Source of the DNA: Bhargavaea cecembensis | GTDB taxonomy: Bacteria > Bacillota > Bacilli > Bacillales_A > Planococcaceae | DNA length: 52,318 nt | Reading direction: 5' to 3' | Assembly (NCBI RefSeq): GCF_000826125.2 | Contig: NZ_LN651373.1 | Coordinates: forward strand, 440,381-492,698 | Shown here: positions 33,815 to 43,858 of the stretch, in pieces | How the letters are laid out: each line of letters starts with the position of its first letter | Position numbering within the stretch: the stretch's first letter is position 1 | Notes under the pieces: generated by a model | What the model saw: only the letters and a program-made list of their open reading frames with translations | Database searches by the model: none | Told to the model about the DNA's origin: nothing | Made by a program: the position numbers and the translations under genes

Positions 33815-34369
33815 ATGATCTTATCTAAAAAAATCCTGCCGGCTTTCTCCAGCATGAGAGAATTCGAAAGGTTCCTGGAAAGTGATTACGAGGCCGGCAT
33901 CTTCCTGGAGCTGCACGTTTCCCAGCTCAAGCATGTTGCCGGAATGGCGAAGGTGCACGGCAAGAAGATGATTTACCACGTTGACCTGATCCAGGGCCTC
34001 AAGAGCGACGAGTACGCGACAGAGTACTTATGCCAGGAGTTCAAGCCGTACGGGCTGATTTCCACGAAAGCCAACGTGATCCAGAAAGCGAAGCAAAAAG
34101 GGGTCTTGTCCATCCAGCGGATCTTCCTCATCGATTCGCATGCCCTGGAAAAAAGCTATAAACTGATCGAGCGCACAAAGCCGGACTTCATCGAGGTCAT
34201 GCCCGGAGTGGTCCCGTGGATGATCACGGAAGTCAAACAAAAGCTCGGCATCGAAATCTTTGCCGGCGGGCTGATCCGCACCCGGGAAGACGTGGAGACG
34301 GCGATTGCGGCAGGCGCGCGGGCGATCACGACATCGGACACGGAGCTTTGGGACCTATTCTCCGAATAA
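33815..34369 (+). CDS. glpP: Glycerol-3-phosphate-responsive antiterminator
   Basis: GlpP (184 aa) binds glycerol-3-phosphate and prevents early termination in glp leaders. The protein shows the family TIM-barrel pattern: IFLELHVSQLKHVAGMAKVHGKKMIYHVDLIQGLKSDEYATEYL, then STKANVIQKAKQKGVLSIQRIFLIDSHALEKSY, PDFIEVMPGVVPWMI and FAGGLIRTREDVETAIAAGARAITTSD. RBS AGGAGAG is six bases before ATG at 33815. The target hairpin is clear in the glpD leader at 36356. As in B. subtilis it lies upstream of glpK and glpD, but no glpF lies between. Confidence 0.95.
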   Translation: MILSKKILPAFSSMREFERFLESDYEAGIFLELHVSQLKHVAGMAKVHGKKMIYHVDLIQGLKSDEYATEYLCQEFKPYGLISTKANVIQKAKQKGVLSIQRIFLIDSHALEKSYKLIERTKPDFIEVMPGVVPWMITEVKQKLGIEIFAGGLIRTREDVETAIAAGARAITTSDTELWDLFSE

Positions 34370-34410
34370 GGGCAGGATCCGCTCCGGCCGGGTTGTCAAA
34401 GCTTCCATGA

Positions 34411-34439
34411 TTGACGAAAGTGGAAGAAAGCGTTAACAT
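34411..34439 (+). promoter_or_regulatory. Promoter of the glpK leader
   Basis: TTGACG, a 17-base spacer and TAACAT lie about 40 bp after glpP and 350 bp before glpK. The long leader (to 34791) holds a small open frame at 34483, a minor hairpin with TTTT at 34560-34577, and a larger nested dyad TCTGCG...CGCAGA near 34677-34716. I do not see a terminator as clear as the one before glpD. Confidence 0.55.
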
Positions 34440-34482
34440 CGACGATGAAGTTAATACTTTGAAGGAGAACTGGGAGATTCAC

Positions 34483-34560
34483 ATGCAGGCCCGCGATTTC
34501 AGCAGGGCGATGTGGATTTCCTTGTTCTTTTTTGTGTTTATTTTACAGGCGAGGATATAA
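34483..34560 (+). CDS. Possible 25-residue membrane peptide in the glpK leader
   Basis: An ATG frame of 25 codons encodes a peptide with a single hydrophobic stretch (MWISLFFFVFILQ). GGGAG lies six bases upstream and GAAGGAG slightly further. It occupies the place where glpF stands in B. subtilis, but it does not resemble the GlpF N-terminus. It could be a leader peptide, a small membrane protein or chance. No relative is known to me. Confidence 0.3.
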   Translation: MQARDFSRAMWISLFFFVFILQARI

Positions 34561-34758
34561 CGGGATGAATCCGTTTTAGGGAGTATTGATCGGATCGTGA
34601 TCGGCCCGCGGATTGCTCATTTCCTGTTAGGTATAGCATAAGCCATCTGTAGAGAAACCTGACCGCTTACGGTGTCATCTGCGGATTTCTGCTTCTTCTG
34701 AGCAGGGTTTGCGCAGAGAACTGGACACCATCGCATTCGGACCCATGCATGCGAATAA

Positions 34759-36282
<1,524 letters not shown>

Positions 36283-36291
36283 GCCGGGGAT

Positions 36292-36321
36292 TTGATTCCG
36301 GACGTCCGGGTCTGGTATGAT
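36292..36321 (+). promoter_or_regulatory. Promoter of glpD
   Basis: TTGATT, an 18-base spacer and TATGAT lie just after glpK and ahead of the GlpP-type terminator. Confidence 0.65.
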
Positions 36322-36355
36322 AAAGACAAGTTAATCACCACGTCTAGAGTCACAG

Positions 36356-36410
36356 AGAGACCTGAATTGCACGGCGGACTGGCCGCCGTGCATCGTTCAG
36401 GTCTCTTTTT
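36356..36410 (+). terminator. GlpP-controlled leader terminator of glpD
   Basis: AGAGACCTGAA pairs with TTCAGGTCTCT, and inside it GCACGGCGG pairs with CCGCCGTGC. TTTTT follows directly. The hairpin sits 53 bp before glpD and after its promoter, where B. subtilis glpD has the terminator that GlpP plus glycerol-3-phosphate overrides. It also serves to end the glpK transcript. Confidence 0.9.
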
Positions 36411-36462
36411 GTGTTGGTTGTTTTCCAAATAAAGTAATTCAACAGTCAATGGAGGGAACAGA

Positions 36463-38088
36463 ATGGATTTCTCAGCAATGAACCGGGATCAAATTCTAAA
36501 GGACATGGAAGCACGGGAATTCGACTTGCTCATCATCGGCGGAGGGATCACCGGTGCGGGCATCGCCTATGATGCGGTGACCCGGGGCATGTCGGTGGCG
36601 CTCGTCGAAATGCAGGATTTCGCCGCAGGGACTTCGAGCAGGTCGACGAAGCTGGTGCACGGCGGGCTCCGCTACTTGAAACAGTTTGAAGTGAAAATGG
36701 TCGCGGAGGTCGGCAAGGAACGCGCCATCGTCTTTGAAAATGGCCCCCATGTCACGACGCCCGAATGGATGCTTTTGCCGTTTCACAAGGGCGGCACGTT
36801 CGGAACGTTCACGACGAACATCGGCCTCAGGGTCTATGACTTCCTGGCAGGCGTGAAAAAGCAGGAGCGCCGGAAAATGCTGTCGGCCGAAGAAACAGTG
36901 AAAAAAGAGCCGCTCGTCAAAAAAGAGGGACTCAAAGGCGGCGGCTATTACGTGGAATACCGGACAGACGATGCCCGGCTGACGATGGAAGTGATGAAAG
37001 CGGCTGCCGCGCACGGGGCGCTCGCTGTCAACTATATGAAAGCCGAAGATTATATCTATGAAGAAGGCAAGATCAAGGCCGTCCGCGTGCATGATGAGAT
37101 CAACGGGAAGACCGCCGAAATCCGGGCGAAAGCCGTCGTGAATGCCACCGGCCCATGGAGCGATAAGATGCGTGACAAAGACGCCGCGGGCAAAAAGCGG
37201 CTCCGCCTGACGAAGGGTGTCCACATCGTCTTTGACCAGAGCGTGTTCCCGCTCCGCCAGGCGGTCTATTTTGACACGCCGGACGGACGCATGGTGTTTG
37301 CAATTCCGCGCGAAGGCAAAACCTATGTCGGCACGACCGATACGTTCTACGACCAAAATCCCGTGCATCCGAAGCCGCTTGCCGAAGATGTCGACTATCT
37401 GCTGAAAGCGGTCGGGTTCATGTTCCCCGAAGTGGACGTCAAGCCCGAAGATGTCGAATCAGGCTGGGCCGGCGTGCGTCCGCTGATCTATGAAGAAGGA
37501 AGGAACGCCTCCGAAATCTCCCGGAAAGACGAGATTTGGGAATCGGACAGCGGCCTGATCACGATCGCCGGCGGCAAGTTGACCGGTTACCGGAAAATGG
37601 CGGAGACGGTCGTCGATCTCGTTGCCCGCCGGCTTGGCGGTAATTACCGGCCATGCCGGACGAGGCAATTGCCGATTTCCGGCGGGGATGTCGGCGGTTC
37701 GGCCAAGTTTCCGGCTTATGTTGAAAGCAGGGTGGAAGAAGGAGTGGCGGCCGGCCTCACCCCCGGGCAGAGCCGGGCGATCCTCGAGAAATACGGCACG
37801 AATGCCGGTGACCTCTTTGCCTGCGCCAAAGATGGGGGAGAGGACGGGCTGCCGCTGGACGTCTATGCCGTCCTGAAGTACGCAGTGGACCGGGAAATGG
37901 CCGTTAAGCCGGTCGATTTCTTCATCCGCCGAACAGGTGCCCTGTTCTTCGACATCCACTGGGTGCGCCAATGGAAAGAACCGGTCATCAACTGGATGGC
38001 GGACGAATTTTCATGGAGCGCCGATACGGAGAAACAGTATCGGGAAGAGCTTGAAGAAGCCCTCCGCGAAGCCGTGCCGGAAATGTGA
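36463..38088 (+). CDS. glpD: Aerobic glycerol-3-phosphate dehydrogenase
   Basis: GlpD (541 aa) is a membrane-associated FAD enzyme that oxidises glycerol-3-phosphate to DHAP and passes electrons to quinone. It starts with the dinucleotide fold [19 protein letters not shown] (residues 20-38). [19 protein letters not shown] follows, the standard G3P-dehydrogenase segment, then [10 protein letters not shown] and [18 protein letters not shown], and a C-terminal helical domain. RBS GGAGGG precedes ATG at 36463. Expression depends on antitermination at 36356. It is convergent with the XRE-cupin gene across a shared terminator. Confidence 0.96.
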   Translation: MDFSAMNRDQILKDMEAREFDLLIIGGGITGAGIAYDAVTRGMSVALVEMQDFAAGTSSRSTKLVHGGLRYLKQFEVKMVAEVGKERAIVFENGPHVTTPEWMLLPFHKGGTFGTFTTNIGLRVYDFLAGVKKQERRKMLSAEETVKKEPLVKKEGLKGGGYYVEYRTDDARLTMEVMKAAAAHGALAVNYMKAEDYIYEEGKIKAVRVHDEINGKTAEIRAKAVVNATGPWSDKMRDKDAAGKKRLRLTKGVHIVFDQSVFPLRQAVYFDTPDGRMVFAIPREGKTYVGTTDTFYDQNPVHPKPLAEDVDYLLKAVGFMFPEVDVKPEDVESGWAGVRPLIYEEGRNASEISRKDEIWESDSGLITIAGGKLTGYRKMAETVVDLVARRLGGNYRPCRTRQLPISGGDVGGSAKFPAYVESRVEEGVAAGLTPGQSRAILEKYGTNAGDLFACAKDGGEDGLPLDVYAVLKYAVDREMAVKPVDFFIRRTGALFFDIHWVRQWKEPVINWMADEFSWSADTEKQYREELEEALREAVPEM

Positions 38089-38136
38089 CGGCCGGATTCC
38101 CCGGCTATGCCGGCCAGAGAAACCATCATAGAAAGT

Positions 38137-38171
38137 GGACCGTTCCGTGCTTCAGCGGAGCGGTCCTTTTT
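38137..38171 (+). terminator. Terminator between glpD and the convergent regulator gene
   Basis: GGACCG(TT)CCG...CGG(AG)CGGTCC is followed by TTTTT on the plus strand. The minus-strand regulator gene ends at 38152, inside this hairpin, so its last codons form half of the glpD terminator. Confidence 0.8.
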
Positions 38172-38700
38172 GCGTGTCCGATCCGACGCAGAGAAAGACG
38201 GCGTCTTCGCTGTTGCGGTTGTACCAATAATGGGGCCCGCCCGCGTCATAAAAGAGCGACCGGCCCGGCCCCAGTTCATGAAGGCTGCCGCCCAGTTCCA
38301 CTGTGAGCACGCCTTCGAGCACATAGACGAACTCCTGTCCGGCATGGGTGATCGGCCGCCCGCCGTTCTCGCCCGGTTTCAGCCGGACGCGCATCGGCAT
38401 AAAGTCGGGGGCATCGAATCCGGTCGCCAAGTTCTGATAGTGGATGCCGTACGAGGCGATCCGCTCGTACATATAGGATCCGTTATCCGGCTCCGTGCGC
38501 TCATCCTCGAAAAAGTCGCCCGGACTCACGCCGAGCGCAACGGCAATTTTCTTCAGCGATTCGAGTGTGGCCGATGACACGCCGCGCTCCAGCTGGGAGA
38601 TGAAGCTGATCGAGAAGCCGGTCCGGCCGGCCACGTCCTTCAGGGTCATCTTCCTTTCTTTCCTGAGTTTCTTGATCGTCTCTCCAAGTTGGCTCGTCAT
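38152..38700 (-). CDS. XRE-family regulator with C-terminal cupin domain
   Basis: The protein (182 aa) has an N-terminal helix-turn-helix (LRKERKMTLKDVAGRTGFSISFISQLERGVSSATLESLKKIA) and a C-terminal cupin (HAGQEFVYVLEGVLTVELGGSLHELGPGRSLFYDAGGPHYWYNR). It has the same layout as the regulator at 16237 but is GC-rich and only moderately similar. It is divergent from an MFS transporter gene, with a perfect palindrome in the intergenic region, so it probably controls that transporter and the ornithine cyclodeaminase-like gene after it. Ligands of such cupins are often amino-acid or polyamine metabolites; the ligand here is not known. Confidence 0.88.
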   Translation of the reverse strand: MTSQLGETIKKLRKERKMTLKDVAGRTGFSISFISQLERGVSSATLESLKKIAVALGVSPGDFFEDERTEPDNGSYMYERIASYGIHYQNLATGFDAPDFMPMRVRLKPGENGGRPITHAGQEFVYVLEGVLTVELGGSLHELGPGRSLFYDAGGPHYWYNRNSEDAVFLCVGSDTQKGPLR

Positions 38701-38729
38701 ATTATCCTGATCTTCCTTTTAAATTAATG

Positions 38730-38758
38730 TTGACGGAATATTTGTTCTTGTATAGAAT
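38730..38758 (+). promoter_or_regulatory. SigA promoter of the MFS-cyclodeaminase unit
   Basis: TTGACG, a 17-base spacer and TAGAAT lie 55-83 bp before the transporter start. Confidence 0.75.
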
Positions 38759-38767
38759 GATAGCATA

Positions 38768-38786
38768 ATTGAAGTGACGCTTCAAT
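38768..38786. promoter_or_regulatory. Perfect operator palindrome upstream of the MFS gene
   Basis: ATTGAAG-TGACG-CTTCAAT is a perfect 7-5-7 dyad just downstream of the -10 box, where a bound repressor would block transcription. The divergent XRE-cupin protein is the obvious candidate binder; this is inference. Confidence 0.65.
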
Positions 38787-38812
38787 TTAAAAGGGGATTG
38801 GGGGAAATCCAG

Positions 38813-40138
38813 ATGGAAAAGAAGGATATGCGGCGCGTGCTCATCGCGAGCCTTGTCGGAAGTTCGATCGAGTGGTTCGACTACTTCCTGTACGGGACAG
38901 TGGCGGCGCTCGTATTCAATACAGTGTTCTTTGTCGCGGAAGACCCGTCGATCGGGCTGATCCTGGCCTACGCGTCATTCGCTTTGTCATTCTTCATCCG
39001 GCCGCTCGGCGGGGTGATCTTCAGCCATATCGGGGACCGAATCGGCCGGAAGAAGACACTCGTCCTGACGCTCAGCCTGATGGGGATCGCCACGTTCGGG
39101 ATGGGGCTCCTGCCGACGTACTACGCGATCGGCATCTGGGCGCCGATCCTGCTCATCACGCTCCGGCTCATCCAGGGCCTCGGAATCGGCGGCGAATGGG
39201 GCGGTGCGATGCTCCTCGCGGTGGAATACGCGCCGAAGGAAAAGCGCGGGCTGTTCGGTTCCGTCCCGCAGATGGGCGTCACGATCGGGATGGTGCTCGG
39301 TACGCTTGCCCTGTCGATCATGACGCTGCTTCCTGAAGACGCTTTCATGAGCTGGGGCTGGCGGGTGCCGTTCCTTCTGAGTGCGCTGCTCGTCGTGTTC
39401 GGCCTCTGGATCCGTAAAGGGATTGAAGAGACGCCGTCGTTCCGGGAAGTGCAGGCGAAGGGCACGATTCCGAAAGTGCCGGTCGTCGATACGTTCAAAT
39501 ATCACTGGCGTGAAGTGCTCATCGCCATCGGGGCGAAGGTCGTCGAGACGGCGCCGTTCTACATCTTCGGAACGTTCGTCGTGTCGTACGCGACGACGAA
39601 TGTCGGTCACTCGAGCAGCGAGGTGCTGATGGCGGTCATGGTGGCGACGATCATCACGACCGTCCTGATCCCGGTCATGGGCAATCTGTCGGACAAAGTC
39701 GGCCGCAAGCCGCTCTATGTGTACGGGACGGTCGCGATGGCGCTTTATGCATTCCCGTATTTCTGGATGCTCCATCAAGGGTCGAACCTGATGATGTTCG
39801 TCGCGACGATCATCGGGCTCGGCGTCATCTGGGCGCCGATTACGGCCGTGCTCGGGACGATGTTCTCGGAGATCTTCTCAGCAGAAGTCCGCTACACCGG
39901 CATCTCGCTCGGCTACCAGATCGGCGCGGCCGTGGCGGGCGGGACGGCGCCGCTCGTCGCAGCGTCCCTGCTGCTGAAGTTCAACAACTCGTATGTTCCG
40001 GTTGCGCTCTATATCATCTTCACGGCGCTCGTGTCGCTGCTCGCCATCTGGGCGGTTCGCGACAGGAAAGACCAGCACCTCGATGAAGGGATGGAACTGC
40101 CGGAAGAGGCGCGCGTCCCTGAAAAAACGCTCGTCTGA
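38813..40138 (+). CDS. MFS transporter of the metabolite:H+ symporter (MHS) family
   Basis: The protein (441 aa, 12 helices) opens with RRVLIASLVGSSIEWFDYFLYGTVAALVF, the typical MHS start. It has the MFS loop motif GDRIGRKKTL between helices 2 and 3 and RLIQGLGIGGEWGGAMLLAVEYAP in helix 4, with a second loop copy LSDKVGRKPLYVYG. Members import proline, shikimate, ketoglutarate or other organic acids with protons. ATG at 38813 is used because GGGGG lies eight bases before it; the frame open from 38774 begins in the operator. It is followed by the cyclodeaminase-like gene 48 bp later, which suggests an amino acid, opine or imino acid cargo. Confidence 0.88.
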   Translation: MEKKDMRRVLIASLVGSSIEWFDYFLYGTVAALVFNTVFFVAEDPSIGLILAYASFALSFFIRPLGGVIFSHIGDRIGRKKTLVLTLSLMGIATFGMGLLPTYYAIGIWAPILLITLRLIQGLGIGGEWGGAMLLAVEYAPKEKRGLFGSVPQMGVTIGMVLGTLALSIMTLLPEDAFMSWGWRVPFLLSALLVVFGLWIRKGIEETPSFREVQAKGTIPKVPVVDTFKYHWREVLIAIGAKVVETAPFYIFGTFVVSYATTNVGHSSSEVLMAVMVATIITTVLIPVMGNLSDKVGRKPLYVYGTVAMALYAFPYFWMLHQGSNLMMFVATIIGLGVIWAPITAVLGTMFSEIFSAEVRYTGISLGYQIGAAVAGGTAPLVAASLLLKFNNSYVPVALYIIFTALVSLLAIWAVRDRKDQHLDEGMELPEEARVPEKTLV

Positions 40139-40186
40139 AAGAGCGCATGAACAGACAGCAAAGAATGGCGGAAGGTGGAATTTGGT

Positions 40187-41182
40187 TTGATTACAATGAA
40201 TGAACAGCAGATCATGGACATGTACGGGATGGATGATGCCGTCCGCGACGTGGCGGGTGTGCTCCAATCGCTCGCGGCGGGCAAGGTGGAAAATCCGATC
40301 CGGACGGTGATCGAATTTCCGGAACGGAGCGCCTCGGTGCTGTATATGCCGTGTGCGGATCTCGCGGACGGGATTGCGACGAACAAGACCGTCACAATCT
40401 TCCCGGAAAACCCGCAGTCGAACGGCCTCCCGACCACACAGGGAGTCGTCCTCGTGACGGACGCGACGGACGGGCGGCATCTCGCCCTCCTCAACGCGTC
40501 GTATCTGACCCGGCTCCGGACCGGGGCGATGAGCGGGCTTGCGACGGACCGGCTCGCCCGGAAAGACGCCTCCGTCCTCTGCGTGATCGGCACCGGCGGT
40601 ATGGGCTACGAGCAGGTGCTCGGCGTGCTCGCGGTGCGGGACATCCGCGAAATCCTCCTCGTGAACCCGACCGAGTCGAAGGCCCGCGCGTTCGGGGAGC
40701 GGCTGCGGAAGGAAGGGCGGGTCGGGGAAGACGTGAAGCTTGAGATCGTCCGCGACGTGGATGAAGCGGTGAAACGGGCGGACATCATCAACTGCGCGAC
40801 CCGCTCGGAAACGCCGGTGTTCGACGGGGAGGCGGTCCGACCGGGCACTCACGTGAACGGAGTCGGATCGTATCTCCCGCATATGCGCGAAGTCGATTTT
40901 GAGTTCATTTCCCGATGCTCGAAGATCGTGGCCGACGACCGGCACGGCGTCGTCGAGGAAGCCGGCGAGCTCATCCACGCCGACCGGGAGACGGACTGGT
41001 CGTTCGACGACCTCCACGGCGAACTCGTTCATCTCGAGACCGGTCAAGTGCCCGGCCGGGAAAGCAAAGAAGAAATCACGTTCTTCAAATGCGTCGGCGC
41101 TGCCTATTACGACCTCGCCGTCGCAAAGGGCGTCTACCGGAAAGCGGAAAAGGAACATCACGGCGTGCATGTGGAAATATGA
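40187..41182 (+). CDS. Ornithine cyclodeaminase/mu-crystallin family oxidoreductase
   Basis: This NAD(P)-dependent protein (331 aa) has the family's features: PIRTVIEFPERSASVLYMPC, the lysine-bearing segment GIATNKTVTIFPEN, LLNASYLTRLRTGAMSGLATDRLAR, and the Rossmann motif LCVIGTGGMGYEQVLGVLAVR near residue 128. The family includes ornithine cyclodeaminase, alanine dehydrogenase, ketimine reductases and opine-type enzymes; the sequence alone does not choose. TTG at 40187 is preferred: GGAAGGTGGAA lies just before it and the start LITMNEQQIMDMYGM aligns with family N-termini. It shares the operon of the MFS symporter under the XRE-cupin operator. Confidence 0.87.
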   Translation: MITMNEQQIMDMYGMDDAVRDVAGVLQSLAAGKVENPIRTVIEFPERSASVLYMPCADLADGIATNKTVTIFPENPQSNGLPTTQGVVLVTDATDGRHLALLNASYLTRLRTGAMSGLATDRLARKDASVLCVIGTGGMGYEQVLGVLAVRDIREILLVNPTESKARAFGERLRKEGRVGEDVKLEIVRDVDEAVKRADIINCATRSETPVFDGEAVRPGTHVNGVGSYLPHMREVDFEFISRCSKIVADDRHGVVEEAGELIHADRETDWSFDDLHGELVHLETGQVPGRESKEEITFFKCVGAAYYDLAVAKGVYRKAEKEHHGVHVEI

Positions 41183-41197
41183 TGGAAGCAGAGCAGA

Positions 41198-41230
41198 AAC
41201 CGGCCCTTGACATAGGGCCGGTTTTCGTTT
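41198..41230 (+). terminator. Intrinsic terminator after the cyclodeaminase-like gene
   Basis: AACCGGCCCT-TGACAT-AGGGCCGGTT is a perfect ten-pair stem followed by TTCGTTTT. Confidence 0.9.
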
Positions 41231-41360
41231 TGATGAGTGTCTTCGGCGGCGGGCCCGGATGTTTGGCCGGTCTTCCGCGTTGTAGTCAGTGGAAGGTGAA
41301 ACGTTTGAATCCAGCTTGCTTCAATGGTTGAATTACTTTAAAGGAAGGAGCGGTTGCGAT

Positions 41361-42389
41361 ATGGAAAGAACGACAGACCGGCCGGCGCTTTCAGTGCTGG
41401 ATCTGGCCACGATCCAGAACGGCGAATCAGCGACCGAGACGCTCCGGCAATCGACGGAGCTGGCGAAGCTCGCCGACCGGCTCGGCTACACGCGCTACTG
41501 GTTCGCCGAGCATCATAACACGAGGTTCCAGATCAGCACTTCGCCGGATCTTCTCGCCGCCCACACGGCGGCACTCACGGAGCGGATCCGCGTCGGGTCC
41601 GGCGGGATCATGCTGCCGAACCACAGCCCGCTGAAAGTCGTGGAAAACTTCTCGCTTCTGGAGGCGCTGCATCCGGGACGGATCGATCTCGGCATCGGCC
41701 GGGCGCCCGGAACCGACGGGATGACGGCGCTCGCCCTCCGGAGATCGAGGGAAGCGGTCACCGGGGATGACTTCCCGGAACAGCTTGCCGAGCTTCTCGC
41801 ATTCTTCGACCGGGATTTTCCGGAAGGGCATCCATTCGGGAAGATCACTCCTTCGGCGGACCCGTCGCTTCGTCCGGAACTGTTCATGCTCGGCTCAAGC
41901 GACGGCGGCATGCGCTTCGCTTCGCAGTACGGCCTCGGCTATGCATTCGCCGCGCAGATCAATCCGGGGTTTGCCGTTCCGGTCCTCCGGGCGTACCGCG
42001 AGCACTTCAGGCCGTCCCGCTACATGCAGGAACCGTACAGCATTTTGTCGATCATCGTCATCGCCGCGGACACCGAAGAAGAGGCACGGCATCTCGCGGG
42101 GCCTGCGGAACTGCAGTGGGCCCGCTGGGGGACCGGCACATACAAGCTGCCGCCGCCGACTCTGGAAGAGGCCGCTTCCCATCGGTACTCGCCGGCCGAG
42201 GAAGCCGCACGGGAAGAAAGCAGAGGCCGGTTCGTCATCGGCAGCCGCGCGCAGGTCGGCGAAAGACTCCGGGGACTCGCCCGCGAAGCCCAGGTCGACG
42301 AAATCATGGTGCTGAACATGATCACTGAAATGGAGCCGCGTCACCGGTCGTATGAGCTGCTGGCCGAAGAATTCGGACTCCGGGGCTGA
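41361..42389 (+). CDS. Luciferase-like flavin-dependent monooxygenase (LLM class)
   Basis: The protein (342 aa) is a bacterial-luciferase-type TIM barrel of the MsnO8/YceB-like group: LSVLDLATIQNGESATETLRQSTELAKLADRLGYTRYWFAEHHN at the N-terminus is its hallmark. RIRVGSGGIMLPNHSPLKVVENFSLLEALHPGRIDLGIGRAPGTD follows. It uses reduced FMN from a separate reductase. AAGGAGCGG precedes ATG at 41361. The frame continues upstream to 41289 without a better site. Between the preceding terminator and this gene a TTGAA...TTCAA dyad is seen but no firm promoter. It is followed by an MDR oxidoreductase; the substrate is unknown. Confidence 0.87.
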   Translation: MERTTDRPALSVLDLATIQNGESATETLRQSTELAKLADRLGYTRYWFAEHHNTRFQISTSPDLLAAHTAALTERIRVGSGGIMLPNHSPLKVVENFSLLEALHPGRIDLGIGRAPGTDGMTALALRRSREAVTGDDFPEQLAELLAFFDRDFPEGHPFGKITPSADPSLRPELFMLGSSDGGMRFASQYGLGYAFAAQINPGFAVPVLRAYREHFRPSRYMQEPYSILSIIVIAADTEEEARHLAGPAELQWARWGTGTYKLPPPTLEEAASHRYSPAEEAAREESRGRFVIGSRAQVGERLRGLAREAQVDEIMVLNMITEMEPRHRSYELLAEEFGLRG

Positions 42390-42443
42390 AGCGGGCGAAG
42401 TGGATGGTGTCCAAGAGGCGTGTGTGAATCTAGCAACGGTTCC

Positions 42444-42459
42444 GCAAGTTGATACTTGC
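42444..42459. promoter_or_regulatory. Palindrome upstream of the MDR oxidoreductase
   Basis: GCAAGT-TGAT-ACTTGC is a perfect 6-4-6 dyad about 65 bp before the gene. It resembles operators of HxlR/MarR-type regulators of quinone oxidoreductases, but no such regulator is adjacent. Confidence 0.4.
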
Positions 42460-42522
42460 CCTGGTGATATGCATGAAGGAAACCACCGCAAAATGACCGG
42501 ACTGAAGGGAGTTGTCTGGAAG

Positions 42523-43449
42523 ATGAACAGAATGAAGGCTTTCGTGAAAACGGGTCCGGGTGCAGACGACCTGGCAATCGAACAGGCGGCGGTCCCTGAA
42601 CCGGGAGACCGGGAACTGCTGATCCGGATCAAGGCGGTCGGCGTCGGGATCCATGACAGTTATTTTCTGCCGCAGACGATCCGGTACCCGTATGTGATCG
42701 GCATCGAGGCGGCCGGAATCGTTGAGGAAACGGGCAACCGGGTCACCGGGTTCCGGCCGGGTGACCGGGTCGCCTTGGTCAGCTCAATGCATGAGAAAGG
42801 CGGAACCTGGGCCGAGTTCGCCGCCGTCTCCGCCGACTCCCTGATTCTCCCGATCCCGGACGGCATGAGCTTTGAACAGGCCGCCGCCGTCCCGGTTGCC
42901 GGAAATACCGCACTGAAGGCACTCTCCGCCCTGGACTTAAAGCAGGGGGACTCCCTGTTCATCGCTGGTGCCTCCGGGGCAATCGGTACACTCGCGATTC
43001 AACTTGCAACTGGGAAAGGCTGCACAGTGGCCGGCTCGGCGTCGAAGCCGAATCATCCTTATATGAAGTCGCTCGGAGCGGATAGGACGGTCGACTACCG
43101 GGACCCGGACTGGAAAAGGCAGATCCTCGATTGGAAGCCCGGCGGCGTGGATGCCGCCATGGCAGTCCAGCCGGGCACGAGTGAAGATGCATTAGCCGTT
43201 GTCCGGGACGGGGGCCGGCTCGTCACCGTATCCGGAGACAGAGCAGAGCCGGAACGGGGAATCCGATTCCTTCAGATTCCCCACAAAACGGATGTCCGGC
43301 ACGAACTGAACACGATGATCAACCAAATCGCCGACGGAAAGATACACGTGGAAATCGAACAAGTCTACCCGTTCAGCGAAGGATTGCAGGCCCTCCGCAA
43401 AACCCAAACCCGCCATGCCCGAGGGAAACTGATCCTGACATTGGTTTGA
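42523..43449 (+). CDS. MDR-superfamily NADP-dependent quinone oxidoreductase-like protein
   Basis: The protein (308 aa) is a zinc-independent medium-chain reductase: MKAFVKTGPG at the start, the GroES-like region YPYVIGIEAAGIVEETGNRVTGFRPGDRVALV, then the cofactor loop SLFIAGASGAIGTLAIQLATGKGC near residue 143, and C-terminal HARGKLILTLV. Zinc ligands of alcohol dehydrogenases are absent. ATG at 42523 has AAGGGAG 11 bases before it; ATG four codons later is possible. The longer frame from 42352 overlaps the previous gene and lacks a site. Likely role is reduction of quinones or enones; not assignable further. Confidence 0.85.
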   Translation: MNRMKAFVKTGPGADDLAIEQAAVPEPGDRELLIRIKAVGVGIHDSYFLPQTIRYPYVIGIEAAGIVEETGNRVTGFRPGDRVALVSSMHEKGGTWAEFAAVSADSLILPIPDGMSFEQAAAVPVAGNTALKALSALDLKQGDSLFIAGASGAIGTLAIQLATGKGCTVAGSASKPNHPYMKSLGADRTVDYRDPDWKRQILDWKPGGVDAAMAVQPGTSEDALAVVRDGGRLVTVSGDRAEPERGIRFLQIPHKTDVRHELNTMINQIADGKIHVEIEQVYPFSEGLQALRKTQTRHARGKLILTLV

Positions 43450-43455
43450 AGATGA

Positions 43456-43487
43456 AAAGCCGCGCCCCTTTGATGAGGCGCGGCTTT
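43456..43487 (+). terminator. Intrinsic terminator after the MDR gene
   Basis: AAAGCCGCGCC pairs with GGCGCGGCTTT around a 10-base loop. The downstream T-run is short (TTT CGT ATT). Confidence 0.7.
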
Positions 43488-43519
43488 CGTATTGGGAGCG
43501 GCAGGTTCCGGCGGCGCGA

Positions 43520-43833
43520 AACTTGCGTCACTTGTGGCAAAACTCTTCTTACTCGTTTACCTAAGTTAGGATTTTATACTGAAATGGAAGAGTTGGGCCT
43601 CGAAGTGGAAGAGTTGGGCCTCGAAGTGGAAGAATTGGCCTTCGAAGTGGAAGAGTTGCATCGTTTGCGATGGAACTCTCCTCACTCGCGGGGAAACTCT
43701 CCTCACTCGGCCCCAAACTCTCCTCACTCGCAGCGAAACTCTCCTCACTCGTCCTCACAAGTTAGGATCTCACACTGAAATGGAAGAGTTGGTCCTCGAA
43801 GTGGAAGAGTTGCCCCTCGAGATGGAAAAGTTG
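43520..43833. repeat. Array 6: 13 units of 21-bp period in alternating orientation
   Basis: Reverse-orientation cores (AACTCTCCTCACTCG and variants) start at 43520, 43541; forward cores (GAAGTGGAAGAGTTG) at 43581, 43602, 43623, 43644; reverse at 43674, 43695, 43716, 43737; forward at 43777, 43798, 43819. Spacing inside every block is exactly 21 bp. Both reverse-to-forward junctions are 40 bp from core to core and share AAGTTAGGAT and ACTGAAATGGAAG. The two core types are related as imperfect reverse complements. The array fills the gap between the convergent MDR gene and the RlmA gene (43450-43858). Confidence 0.9.
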
Positions 43834-43858
43834 CACTCTGGGCCGAAGTCTCAATCCG

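Noticed and set aside
34483-34560. Remnant of glpF
   Set aside because: The peptide does not match the GlpF N-terminus and no further aquaporin motifs (NPA) are found in any frame of the leader.
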